Assembly: GCA_014621425.1 (NCBI GenBank)
Contig: JAANBB010000095.1
Coordinates: 45,809 to 109,808, forward strand
Reading direction: 5' to 3'
DNA: 64,000 nucleotides
Origin: Cylindrodendrum hubeiense
Taxonomy: Eukaryota > Ascomycota > Sordariomycetes > Hypocreales > Nectriaceae
Both the position numbers and the translations under genes were made by a program. Under the pieces are notes generated by a model, which did not search any database, was not told the DNA's origin, and was given only the letters and a program-made list of their open reading frames with translations. Below are positions 35,740-47,146 of the stretch, piece after piece (position 1 is the stretch's first letter; each line of letters starts with the position of its first letter).

Positions 35740-38182
35740 GATGGCAACGATCACAAAATTTGATGGCGAAACTGTCGTCGTGGTTGGAGAATTGGGCATG
35801 CGCTTTGTGAAATACAGCGTCTTCGTAGAAAGCAAAAGGAACAAGGACAGCTCGGCGAAGATATCGCTCCAGGAGAACTGAAAGAAAATGAGGGAGAAGT
35901 GGTGAAGCAATGGAGAGGCCACACGGAGGCTGGAGGCTCTTTTGATATTTGCGACGACGTTCACAGAGGCGTTTCCCTTGGTGGGGCTCTCGGGTGTGGC
36001 AAGGCCGGGCGGGCTGTGGCCTGCCTCGTCCCTTCCCTTACTTCGTTGAGGCAGGTGCTCGGTGCTGCCGGATTGGCTGACCGTCAGAATGACTCACCCA
36101 AATCTGCCCCCCAACTTCGACTTCATTTCTTAGTGGCCAAACATGCATTGCGAGGGGGAAAAAGGCTTTCGAGGAAGAGTCATACGAGTGATTAAGTCAC
36201 CTCATTTAATTCCCTATTTTTCCTATTCGGGAAACCACGAGGGATGAGTCGTCCTAGCTTCCAGATGAAGACTCATATACTTGTGTGCGCTATGGCTTAG
36301 ACGTTGCCGTGGTTCGTGCAGGGCGCCACATGACGCCTGGAGATGGCGAGCTCCGCTGTAGCGATCTCACTATGCAACTTCCGTGCAGGGTAGGCACCCA
36401 GGCCACCAATCCCATGTCATAGGCTGCATCGACATGTCATGAATCCCTCCTAATTCGAAGAGCACCGACTTAAACTCTCTGGTCTCTTTACATATATTTT
36501 ATTTTAATTGCTTACAAATGACACAAGTATTGTTGTGTAAACTCGACGAAATGTTTACGATGAATTGGCTTCCAACCTCTGCAAGCCAGTAACACCACTA
36601 CCACCTCTTCACTACTTGCGAGCCACATTCCCGGTTACAGGTGAAAAATACACACAGCCAAGTCTACTTTCTTTACTAACATGGATTGGTCCATTTATTC
36701 ACGCCTTAGCCGTTTGAGAGCATTGGAAAGAATGCAAGAAGCTCCAGGTACATAGGTAATAAATGAGTTGATCACTCTTGTTAGCTAAGAGGTCGAGCCA
36801 GTTGGCCATGTAACTCGTTCTAGATAATGAGAAACGATCATGCAAACTATTCTTGTATTTAAGGTTCAAGCTCACGACTGATGGGTCAGACCTACTACTC
36901 TCTCTTTAGGAACCAACTCTTGCATTAGCCAAGCGTTGGGAAAGCACCTGCAGCCTGTTTGTTGGTGGGAGTGGCCCGTAGTATAGACCACACCCGTCCT
37001 TAGGGTAGCAGCTAGAGAAGAGAGAAAACGGGATGAATCGACGTTCTGGACAGAACCTGGGAGCCTGGATACGGGAAGTAATGGCTGCAATGCTCCCCGA
37101 TGTCCCTAATGGGAAAGAAGAGAACGATAGCCATACGAGCTGCTGCGACAGCTGTGATCTAAGTGGAACAAGGTGACAGAAGGTGTAGTTAAAATTGGAG
37201 AAAGAAAAGTCGTGTCTTTTTACAATGCCTGGTGGGATTATACGCCTTAAGCAGGTCCCTCTAACTCAATATTGGGTCCGTACCTCCTTAAAAAAAACCC
37301 TCCTGAGTGCCCGTTGGCACCATCACACTACTACAGGGACGGGTGTGGTCTGCACTAAAGACCGCCCCTACCAACAAAATGTTCGGTACCCTCTCCAACG
37401 ATCCTATTCTTCTGAGGAGATATCGAAGTTGGCGATGTGAAAGAAAGAGAAGTGAAATAATCAACAATGGCGGAAGTAACGGAGTTCATATAGCTGCCGG
37501 ACCGTGATTCAAGACCGGAAGCCCGCCACGCCGGCCCCGAAGCCGACAGTGAATCAATACCTGGAATAGCCTGGGTCGAGTGCGGACAGGTAATCACTAA
37601 GGCCAATATTACGGTATGGGAGATCTTGAGGCGGCCACGCCTCGAGTTAGAATAGGCCTGTGGAGAGACTAGGGACGAGTCGGCCGTGGAGCCGATCTTG
37701 GTCAAAGGAACAAATAAGATTAATAAGAGGAGGGAAGTTTTATCCGAGTAGGGAGGGTAGATACCGAGTCGGTGTCGACCCGACCTACACAGTTCTATCT
37801 CTATATTATTGTAGATACTCTATATAATTATTATTGGTTCAGATAAAGTAAGAATAAATAACAATATAGATGGTATACCCCACTAACAGAATGGATTGAA
37901 CATAACAAGCTCTAATATATAGCCTTTGTTCAGTTGTGAGTCCAGAGTGTGCAGGACTCTGATCTGATCGCGGTGAGGATAGGTCCAACTACAGACTTGA
38001 GAGAATTGCGCCATGGCAGGCCACACAAGTATATATTAAAAGGAAGTAACTTGAAGTTACTGGCACTCGATAAAGACGCCAATCGACAACATGGGCCTAA
38101 TTCAAGGACTGTTTGCAGTCAATGAGCATCATCAACCTGGAGCTCGGGAGCAGGATAATCTGGTTGTGCTCGTGAGCTTGAC
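35740..38182. other. 2.4-kb intergenic segment with repeat relics
   Basis: The first 400 bp are the promoter of the NFX1-type gene. From about 36480 the base composition becomes AT-richer and irregular, with a degenerate inverted repeat (36957-37000 against 37336-37379) and an LTR-like AT-rich end around 37730-37887. Frames here are short. No intact gene is supported. Confidence 0.5.
36957..37379. repeat. Degenerate inverted repeat, arms about 44 bp
   Basis: The reverse complement of 36957-37000 resembles 37336-37379. Both carry GGACGGGTGTGGTCT at one end and CCAACAAA at the other, with about three quarters identity between. The arms are some 335 bp apart. At protein level both read T-G-V-V-[YC]-T followed four or five residues later by Q-Q, so they may come from two copies of one old element in opposite orientation. 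Confidence 0.6.
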
Positions 38183-38301
38183 ACATACGACCACATCTGC
38201 CAGAGAACTCGGGATCCCGTCCGATCTCCCATCGATAACCTGACAAGAGTTTGATTAGTAGTTAGGTCGGTGACGACTAGCGAATCCCAAATGTTGTATG
38301 T
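38183..38301 (+). rRNA. 5S ribosomal RNA, possibly a degenerate copy
   Basis: 119 nt starting ACATACGAC and ending GTTGTATGT; these ends pair over 9 bp (one G-U) to form helix I. The interior holds CTCGGGATCCCGTCCGATCT and the 3' domain with TTAGTAGTT, GGTCGGTGACGAC and AGCGAATCCC, all expected of fungal 5S and of its internal promoter. A T-rich stretch follows at once, suiting RNA polymerase III termination. Compared with the pattern I expect, several positions show A for G or T for C (for example TTAGGTCGG, GACTAGCG, CCCAAATG), and helix II pairs poorly. It may be a decaying copy. Dispersed single 5S genes are normal in Pezizomycotina. Confidence 0.82.
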
Positions 38302-38552
38302 TTGTTTATTTATGTTTATTTTTGCTCGTTGGCGTAACCCGTTATTGAGTTACGTCGACGCTGAAAATGAACGGTCTTGGACAACTAGGACGACTTTTGG
38401 TTCTGGATACTCGTTCTATCACATCAAATGGTACATTTTTTCCGCCTGTATATGCAGAGTGTACAATTATCTTACAAATGCCGCTCCCAACCCGTCTTCT
38501 ATCGTCCAGCGCCGTCACATCATGTCCCAGCAGTCTTTCTTTCTTTTTCACT
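38302..38552. other. 250-bp spacer between 5S rRNA and mitoribosomal gene
   Basis: T-rich start (pol III terminator of the 5S copy), then 3' UTR of the minus-strand gene. No gene is seen. Confidence 0.4.
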
Positions 38553-39538
38553 TTACTCTGACGCCGACTTGAAGTCGGGACGGAGGACACCTGATCGGTC
38601 GGCAACCTTCTCCCAGTCAATGAGGTTCCACCACGACTCGGCAAAGGCCATCTTGCCACCCTGGCCACCGGCACCAACACCCCAGTCGAGCAACCAGGCG
38701 TGCTCCCAGGTGTTGAGGCAAAGGAGGGGCTCGAGCTCGATACCACCAGGGGGCAGATCGCCGTCTCGCTTGCGGGCACCGTGGACCTGGTTGCGGAAGA
38801 AGGTCTTGGCGGAGCCGTCCTTTCCAACAGTGTTCATGTCGGTACCCTGGGCACGCCAGTGGGCTCCGGGGTAGGGGGAGCCGGCTAGGTAGGTGGGCAG
38901 GAGGCGGTACTCGCCGGGGCCGGCCTTGACAAGCCAGAGGAAGCCGGGGCCGAACATGGCGGAGGCGGTGATGACGAATTCGCGGCGCAGGGTCTCAATG
39001 GAAGAGAAGGAGGCCTCGAGCTCGCGGCGGAGGGCATCGGGCATCGCGGTGCCGGTGGGGGAGATGCCCTGGAAGAAGAAGTGGTTGTTGTGGGCCATGG
39101 AGGCATAGTTGAAGATGGGGGCCTGGTTGGGCTCGCGGGCGGTCATGAGGGCGATAGTCTTGGTGTCCTTGTCCTCGAGCTCGGTGCCTGGAGAGGAATT
39201 GAGGGTTAGTAAGTGCGGGTGACAAAGGTGGGAGAGCAAGTCGGACCACCTCATTGCACCTGGAAGTGGATTGCAAGAGGCATTGCAGCCAAGAAAGACG
39301 CTCTTTGAGGGCAGGAAAAAGACGTACCGACAGTAAGGGCATTGAGCTTCTCGACCATCAGCTTCATGTACTCGGTCCAGGCGATGTTGAAGCCGCCGGG
39401 GCTCATGAGGTTTGGGACGCCCTGGGAATAGTCGTGCGGCAGCTCAGGCACATTGTGCAGGGTGCGGCGGGCATTGACGGTGGTACGCAGGCCGAGGCCA
39501 AAGGCCAGGCGAGGGACTCTTAGCCGGGGACGGAGCAT
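38553..39538 (-). CDS. Mitochondrial small-subunit ribosomal protein of superoxide-dismutase fold (mS42/mS43 type), 281 aa
   Basis: Model complement(join(38553..39187, 39328..39538)), 846 nt, one 140-nt intron with branch CTAAC. The N-terminus is a basic, Arg-rich presequence (M-L-R-P-R-L-R-V-P-R-L), which suggests mitochondrial import, ending near R-R-T-L-H-N-V-P-E-L. The rest follows the Fe/Mn-SOD plan: M-A-H-N-N-H-F-F-F-Q in place of the metal-site helix and L-N-T-W-E-H-A-W-L-L-D-W near the C-terminus. Here the ligand Asp of D-x-W-E-H is Asn, and the N-terminal ligand His motif is not visible. Loss of ligands is the mark of the fungal mitoribosomal relatives Rsm26/Mrp1 rather than an active SOD. 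Confidence 0.85.
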
Positions 39539-40343
39539 GGCGGGCTGTGAGGGAGGACACCACGGGGAGGATGTGTGGCTGCTGGTCGTGGGTTCGTTCG
39601 GGCGTCGAGTCGTGTGGGCTTTCGCGACGATGCGGTTGAGGCTTCGACTTTTTTGGCGGTGCCTTGATTGGATTGGCCTTAGTTGTGAGGCAGCTTGGCC
39701 GACGAGAGGTACGTACCTCTGCAGTTGTGGCTGTGGGCCTGGCCGGAGAATGGAGATACGTTGGGCCGGGCTGGCCAGAGATGCCGGGTTCCGGATGAAA
39801 TGTGGCTGAAACCCCGGGGTGGCGGCTGGATACGGCGAGCGGCTAGGGGAGGCTCCCCCCCTAGGCTGCATGAGGCTGCCTGACTCGTCCTGTGGCAGGA
39901 GCCGGTGGTGCAAGCGAAGCGGGAGATGGGCCTGGTGATGTAAATCAGCCACACTGCCTGACTCCAGGCGCCAGCAGCCCAGTAGCCGCCGTTCTTGGGT
40001 CTTCGTCCTTTCTTCCACCAAACTCATAGGCGTCATCGTCGGAGTTCGCGTCTTCTGTTGCTGTTCTTCTTCCTCTTCACATGTTACACCGGCTCTTTTT
40101 CTCTTAATTCCAGGCCCCCGTCTCCTCTTTGTCCTCCGGGACCCTGCTCACTCTGTCCTTTCGGCGACGGCGATCCTTCCTCCGCCTGGTTCGTCCTGAA
40201 ACAATCACGCCCCGACGTCGAGACGTCTACAACATCACATCTCCTCTCCGTCTCTGGTTCTCCGGCTCTTCTTTCCAACATCTTTCCGCGCTCCTTCTAC
40301 GATACAGTAATAGGAAACTCCGCGTTTCCCTCCCCCCTACTCT
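39539..40343. promoter_or_regulatory. 805-bp divergent promoter region
   Basis: Separates the mitoribosomal gene (-) from the STIMATE-family gene (+). The right half is strongly C/T-rich, typical of a fungal 5' leader. No specific site is assigned. Confidence 0.45.
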
Positions 40344-41540
40344 ATGCAACCTCCGCCTGGTCTCGCGACCGCCACCGCAGCCCTCAATGTCGCCTCCACG
40401 GTAGTCCTCCTCCTCGAAGCTCCCTCTGCCACTCTCGACATGGCCGCCTCAGTCATCGCCTCCGTCATTCCACAAGCCACCGAATCCTCCCCTTCCGAAT
40501 CCATCTACGACGACTCACCAGGCGAAGGTGACTGCCGGCTGCTGGGATCCTTCGCCCTCATCGTCCAGGCCGCTCTCGGCGGCCTGGCTCTGATGTCTCT
40601 GGTCTTCAAACGCTGGCGGGAGCGACCCCAAAGGCCTCTCAAGGTCTGGTTCTTCGACGTCTCCAAGCAGGTTTTTGGCTCCGTGCTCGTGCACATGGCC
40701 AACATCTTCATGTCCATGTTGACCAGCGGCCGCTTCTCCGTCCAAGTCGACCCGACTGCCAGGATGACGGCTCGATCTGGCGACGATGACGCCCCCAATC
40801 CTTGTTCCTTCTATCTCCTCAACCTCGGTATCGATGTAAGTTTACCTTGTCTCTAATGCTTCCCATGCAATAAAAGCCACCCGGACTAACATTATGCCCT
40901 CTAGACTACACTCGGTATCCCTATCCTTATCATCCTTCTCCGCATCATGACTGGCCTTGTCCGCTTCACCCCCCTCGGCCAACCCCCGGAGTCTGTCCAG
41001 TCTGGTAACTACGGCCACCCGCCCAACGCCTGGTGGTGGCTCAAGCAATCTGTGATTTACTTCTGCGGTCTCTTCGGCATGAAGATTTGCGTTCTCATCA
41101 TCTTCATCATGATGCCTTGGATATCAAAGGTCGGTGACTGGGCTCTTGGATGGACAGAGGGCAATGAGAAGCTTCAGATCGCCTTTGTCATGATGATATT
41201 CCCTCTCATCATGAACGGCCTGCAGTACTACATTATCGACTCCTTCATCAAGAAGCAAGAGTCTGATCATGAACCCCTGGACTCGGATGACCCCGATGAG
41301 GGTCCTCGTAGATACGACGACAGCGAGGACGAGACGTCAAGAGTCCGACTCGTCGACGCCGACACCGACTCCGAGCCCGACGAAGAGGCTGCCAAGCTCG
41401 CTCTCCGGCCTCAAAGCAAGGACTCCGAGTACGACCCAGACGTGGATGGCGACGACGACCGCACCATCGTAGGCAGCAGCTCAAGCCAACGCAATGCGCA
41501 AGGCAAACTCCCCCCACCCGAGCTGTTGCCCAAGGAGTAG
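40344..41540 (+). CDS. STIMATE-family multi-span membrane protein, 375 aa
   Basis: Model join(40344..40835, 40905..41540), 1128 nt; the 69-nt intron has donor GTAAGT and branch GGACTAAC. Membrane spans are visible at about residues 65-88, 108-125, 165-178, 210-235 and 250-275. The block R-P-L-K-V-W-F-F-D-V-S-K-Q-V-F-G and the following H-M-A-N match the STIMATE/TMEM110 family, which in animals regulates ER-plasma-membrane calcium entry through STIM1; the yeast relative YPL162C is a vacuolar membrane protein. The tail (about 290-375) is acidic with D/E-rich and SS repeats, cytosolic and likely phosphorylated. STIM/ORAI are not typical of fungi, so the role here is unknown. Confidence 0.85.
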
Positions 41541-42479
41541 AAGGACCACATTCCTTACCTTCATTGTCTGAATTATTCTGTCTCGGGATTGTCGCTCAGT
41601 TGGTTGCTGCGTGTATCTCCTTTCTTGCGTTGGTTGTTGGCACAAACACAAAGACTTGGGTTGTATATATCTCGTTCGGGATCGGGGGCTTTTTGGTACA
41701 TTTGGCAGGTTGGCAGAGTCGCGGGACTGCTGCCCTGGGCGTTTGAGAGGGTGAATTTTCTAGGTTTGAGGGAATCCATAGCGTTTATACAAGGCTGGTT
41801 AACATGCCGTGCACTTTGCGTCGTCACCTTCATGCGTAATAGTCCCACTTCTATGACGAGGCTTCTTTTTTAAAAGTAGCCAAGGATCTGCCACGTGCTA
41901 TCCCGTCCAGTTGGTAACCGAGAATCCACTGTTATTTCATCAGATTTACTCATTTCGGCGAAGGCACAAGTTTATGTTGACGTTCCATCAAATTCTCTCA
42001 TTTCTTTTGGATATCGCCAGCATCGGCAGCGGAGCATCATTGCCACTACCACCCCCATGTCCGAACCCCCGCACTTTTTCCCTAGCACATGCTTCTGAAT
42101 CTACTTCCTCACCAAACCACCTGAGTCTATGGGTCATTTGATCCTCGTGTCCTCATGACCATGGATAGACCGTCGAAAAATGTCAAAGAAGCGAGACTGT
42201 CTCCCTCTTGACCAAAAACGAATCGAATAGTTGCAATGCCCCATATCACAAACACCGTCATGATGCTCAACATCCAAGAAGACGTCAAAGATACTGAAAA
42301 TAAAATAAAATCCAGAATACCGCCCATGCGCACACCTGCGCGGCCCAAACTCCAAAAGACCCAACCCAGACTCCCAAACGAAAAGAGCAGAAGCTGTCGT
42401 GTGAGATATGCGTGCAATACATGGTGACAAAATTCTTGAGCTGTACATGTAACTAGATTCCAGTACTGCTGCTCCTTAT
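41541..42479. other. 940-bp convergent 3' region
   Basis: No gene. Contains both 3' UTRs; AT-richer than the flanking coding DNA. Confidence 0.45.
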
Positions 42480-44059
42480 TTAGGGTTGGTATGCCTTATA
42501 TCCGGGGTATGACTCCTGAGTGGGCGATTGTTGAGGCCGTGCGTAGCCCGAGTTGAAGTCAAACCCTGAGTTGTTGTTGATGGGCGACTGAGGGGGTGAC
42601 TGATGGGGGTACTGCCTCTGGGGAACAGGGCGGGGGCCATAGTGAGGCTCAGGGGCAGGCGAGAACGCGCGCTGGTTGTTGTTGAACGCGGCGGGCTGGC
42701 CATAGCTGAGGTCGTCCTGGGGGGCTGGGGTCCTTCGAGCAGGCTGNCCGTAGNTGAGGTCTTCNTGAGGGGCTGGGGTCCTCCGAGAGGGCTGGCCATA
42801 GCCGAAGTCGTCCTGAGGAGCTGGGGTCCTTCGAGCAGGTTGGTTGTACTCGTCATAAGGGTTTTGGTGAACCGGAGATCGTGTGTGAGGAACCTGGCCA
42901 CCATATCCGTCGTAGTCGTTCTGGGGAGCTGGAGTCCCTCGTGGGGCAGGAGAATGCCTCATACCGTAACCCTGGGCTGCATTCGAGTAGCCATCTTGGG
43001 TTCCGTAGTCATTGTGGGACTGGCCGTATCCTTGGTCGACAGGATTCTGTCCGTATGCGTTGTGCGTCTGAGCTGGAGAGTTTCGTCCTACCGCCGCAGC
43101 TCCCATCCCGCCCATGGCATACGATTGATCATGGCCATATCCATCACCGGGGTTGGAGTTGTAACCATAGCCCTTGTCGATGGGCGAGTAATGATCCGGG
43201 GACTGTTCGTTCTGATTGAAATATTCACTGTGGTTACCCTGTTGTTGACTGTAAGGGCTCCGTCCCTGGGGCATGGTGGACGGCGCACCGTTGTTCATGA
43301 AAGTGTTCGTCTGATCGGGGATTGGTGACTTTTTGAGATTGTCCATCTCGACATCGCCATCGAGCGCAACCTTCTTTGATCCTGCTCCTTCCCAGCTTGG
43401 CATTTCGGGGAGGGCGTCGTCTCCTCCGCGTTTGTTCCCTGTCTCGAACTCGGCGTACTGCGGCGGCTCGTTGTGCAGATTATGCGTCTGTGGAGCGAAC
43501 TGAGGAGCAGTTGGCTGGATGCCTGATGACTGGGCACCTGATGCCAGTGGAACTGAGGCTTGAGGAAACGACGGCTGCATGGGCGGCTCTGACCGGTATG
43601 CATGATTCGTGGTGGGGGCGTAGGGGTCGTCGAGGTGCTTCTGCTTGTGACCACCGGGGGGATCGCAACAGCCGCAGCAGTTGCCACAGCACTTGAGGCA
43701 ATGACAGCAGCTACAGCAGCACGAAACGCCACAGCAACAGCAGCGAATGATGCACCATACGATGCTGAAGAGGATGAGACCGCCGATGGCAATGACGGCA
43801 ATGACGGGCCACCTGAGAGAGGTTAGTAGAGAGACAGAGAATGATGTGATCCGCAATGCACATACTTGCACCAGACTTTCTCCATGCAGTTATCCCAGCT
43901 TGAGAAGGCTGTTGCAACTTCCGAGGCCTTGTCCTCGGTGTCGCTAACGACGCCTCTGCGTGTGAGCTCGGCAGCAATGCTCCTAGCGAATGTATCCTTC
44001 AGGATATCCCAATTGCTCCCCCGGAGGCTCCGGGCCATGGCGACGTCGATTGAAGGCAT
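42480..44059 (-). CDS. Fibroin-3-related membrane protein with cysteine cluster, 508 aa
   Basis: Model complement(join(42480..43812, 43866..44059)), 1527 nt, 53-nt intron. The start chosen is M-P-S-I-D-V-A-M-A-R-S-L-R; an ATG 7 codons later is possible. One membrane span (about residues 66-85, W-P-V-I-A-V-I-A-I-G-G-L-I-L-F) is followed at once by a run with about 16 Cys in 35 residues (C-C-C-C-G-V-S-C-C-C...), a likely palmitoylation patch. The rest is a low-complexity Pro/Gln/Tyr/Gly tail with a 16-residue tandem repeat (Q-P-A-R-R-T-P-A-P-Q-D-D-L-S-Y-G, three units, about 42695-42845). Three bases in the repeat are undetermined (42747, 42754, 42765). Function is unknown; the name is that used for fungal homologues. 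Confidence 0.82.
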
Positions 44060-46556
44060 CTTGTCGCCGTTGATCCTCCAACTCGGCGAAGTGCTCGCTG
44101 GCAAAGAAACAATAGGGAACGTCAGGCTCAGAAAGGCCGAAAGTTTCGTGGCGGTATCGAGTAACGCAGGGGATTCTTTCGAGGGATTTCGTTTCAGATA
44201 CGGGCTGGGATCTCTGATATTGCAGGCTCCAGCCGGCTGGTATGTCGATAGATGTCGCACAGGCGGCAATTAACCTCTCGCAGTCGTCGGTAGTTGGAGG
44301 CTGAAGAAATGTGTTCTTTGTGTATCCCGGGAGGGTAGTCGTGGTGGTCCGTGGTATGACGGGGCGGGTTGGGGTGTCGTTGGGACGGTGGAATGAATGA
44401 GTGAATGAATGGACGCGACAGCGACGACAGGCAGTGAGCGGGGAGGCGAGGCTTCTTTATGCGATGGACGCTGATAATACGATGAGCAAAGAATGTAAAA
44501 AAGATGGTATTCGTCCAAACACGAAAGCGACGCTCGCACTGGCAACGATTGGCAAAGTATAACGAGAGGAAGCGCTGTAGAGGCGTGGGCCGTGTCGTGC
44601 TTCGCCTCCTTGATGGCTGGGTTGGCGAGGGAGATGAAAAGAAAGAGTGAGTGGTGAGTGGTGAGCGGTATTGGATAGAGCGCGCGGTGGTGGAAGCAGC
44701 GCCAACGGCCGAGTCGCACGGGGGTCGCCCCACCAATAGCGCTGGAGTGGTACCTTGGCCAGGGGCCCAGGGGGGGAATGGGGCCGTTGGATCGGCCTGG
44801 AGCTAGAGTCGCTTCAGGACCTGGCCGCCCAAGGAACTAACCCCTATCGGTACCGCTGAAACAGCGAAAGTGGCGGTTGGCTTGCGGTCCTGCAGTGGGC
44901 TGGGCGGGTTTTGATGGGGCTGGGCAGTGCACCCACGGCTGGGCGACCACAGGCTGTATTGCTAGGTAGAGCTACATCTGTACGAGGTGTGCGTTTCAAT
45001 CGAGCTGAGCAGCAAGGCGCACGCGGGACGAGGGCGAGAAGTGTGACTCGGGGCTGAAAAAGAAATGAGTGATTGTTGGGAGTCGTGGGCCGCGCTGGAA
45101 CAAAGGTCACGTCCCATCACCGGGAAAAGAAAGTAAATTTACATGAGCTTAGCTGGGGATTTATTACAGTGCCACCGAACGGGGGGGAGAGCGGAACGTC
45201 AACGGCCGACTTGGTGACGTGACGCTAAGGCGGCAGAGGGCAGAGCGCAGCGAAAGATGAGGGAGGGATCGGGGCAAATTGAGAGGAGCACCCTGGGATG
45301 TGAAGGATCAACGGAAACCAAAATGCCTGAATTTCCCTGATTAACACTGCCAGTCCATCCACCACGCAAATAGAGCTCGCAGGAGTTTGCCGAGAATAGA
45401 TCATCCAACACAAGGGGCCGCACTCCCGCGTTTGAGGGCTTCTTGTGGCGATCCATGCGGACGGCTCAGGCCAAGTCGCAGAGGCCTGGGACCACATTAG
45501 ACGAAACCCACTTGGCCGTCATCACGATCTGCGCTTCATGCACATCTGCACGTCTGGGGAAATTGTGATGAGAGCAGAGTTCGAGAGCCCCCCGAATCCA
45601 GCTCAGGAAGCAGAAGAAACAAGAGCCCCCGCGAATCCCTCTCGCCCATCGCTCGCATGCATCCAGCCGTCACTTGTCTCTCGTGCCGGACGAGCCTAGC
45701 GGTAAGCCAGGGGTTACGTATGTGTGCGGAGGGATGGCGAAATGACAGGGTCGTCCAGCCCGATTGCCGGGTGATGCTGGAAGCCGTTCGCCCTCTGTCG
45801 CCTTGTCGCCCTCTGCTGTTCGGACGGTCGCTTTCGGGTTTCCAGGGGCGCTGCCATTCTGCAACAAGCCAAGGCGCGCTTCAGGCAAATGAAGGCATTG
45901 AGTACCATATGCGACGGCTTCTTTTGCGACTGCCAAGCACTACCACCCTGGGCGCAGCAGAAATATACATGCGGGTACGCCAGCATATCAACACTCATTG
46001 GAAAGGGCTTCGCGCCGACAGGTGGTGGCTTTTGTTTCAACAAAAACCGATAACCCGTCAAGCCACATGCTCTATGGACGAGGCTGTGAACCACGGAAAG
46101 CAACTCGGTGGCTTGTTAATCCTGGCAGCCTCAAGTCCTTGACAACGGCATGGCATTGGTTTCGCCAGCCTTGTTTCGCCTATGGACATGATCTTCCCAT
46201 CTCGGTGCGCAAGGTTGAGAGGTGTTGTACTAGGTATGTACTGATGATATCATCTATGATTACTTGGTGCTATGAACAATGAAACTCGGTTTCAGGAAAC
46301 GATATACAACCCATGCATTCACGTCTGAGATCCTTCGCACTTTGCCTCTTCACGAGGAATTGAGCACTATTATCTTTGTCGTCATCATCATCAAGTCCGT
46401 CGGAGAATCTCCACGACGCATATCCCTGGTGGCGACCCTTTCGCATCCCTTTCGCATCCCATCATCGGCTGAAACGCCTCCTCATTGGTATCCATCCCCG
46501 CGGGCGACCTGTTATCATGGCCTTTCCGTCAATTCGCTTCGTAGCGCATCTACCAT
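44060..46556. other. 2.5-kb intergenic region
   Basis: Upstream region of the fibroin-3-like gene on the left, 3' region of the RCR gene on the right. Frames up to 180 codons exist but overlap on several frames and lack motifs. No gene is supported. Confidence 0.45.
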
Positions 46557-47146
46557 TTACTTGCCAGGAGGCGGTCCCTGGGGAGGCGAATACACCTCCT
46601 CGCGCTGATATGTTCCCTGCAGTGGCTGAACTCCGGTGTGTTGCGGCGGGGGCTGCTGGTTGTGCTGTCCGTAGTAACCGTCATTGGCGTCGAAGGTGGT
46701 GCCGGTGTACTGCGGCTGCTGCTGCTGTCCATATGCCGGCGGGGGAGGGGCGGGAGGATAACCCCCGTACGCCTGTTGCTGTTGGAACTGGCCGCCCTGC
46801 TGATTGTAGTCGTACATCTGATGGTTGTTCGGCTGATTGCCGTATTTTCCTGGAGCCATCCACCCGGTCCCGTAAATGGGCTGCACGCCACGGTTGCGGC
46901 GTCGGCGCGAGACAAGTCTGCGCGGGTGCTGTCAGCATGCGTGTCGCTCAGGAAACCCCAAGCAAGCAAAGGGGACTGGAGGGCTGTTACTTACAGGCAG
47001 GAGAAAAGAACAAGGAGGAAGAGGCCAGCGGCGATGGCGGCGACTACCCATCGACCCCAGCTATGCCATCTGGAGTTGCAATTGCTATAATAGCTATTGC
47101 AATAGTAGCGCGCCACTAGATTGACGGAATGCTCGAAAGGCGCCAT
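46557..47146 (-). CDS. RCR-domain membrane protein (Congo-red resistance / chitin synthesis regulation), 170 aa
   Basis: Model complement(join(46557..46917, 46995..47146)), 513 nt; 77-nt intron with donor GTAAGT and acceptor GCGCAG. One membrane span at about residues 31-53 (W-V-V-A-A-I-A-A-G-L-F-L-L-V-L-F) is followed directly by a positive stop (S-R-R-R-R-N-R-G) and the block G-V-Q-P-I-Y-G-T-G-W, the RCR signature. The cytosolic tail is Gln/Tyr/Pro-rich with several proline-rich stretches that could be bound by WW/SH3 or Rsp5-type ligases. Yeast RCR1/RCR2 affect chitin deposition and plasma-membrane protein trafficking. Size fits the family. Confidence 0.88.

Noticed and set aside
44194..44736. 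180-codon minus-strand frame upstream of the fibroin-3-like gene
   Set aside because: Lies in the promoter/leader, a parallel frame of similar length covers the same bases, and it contains only Ser/His/Pro-rich sequence.
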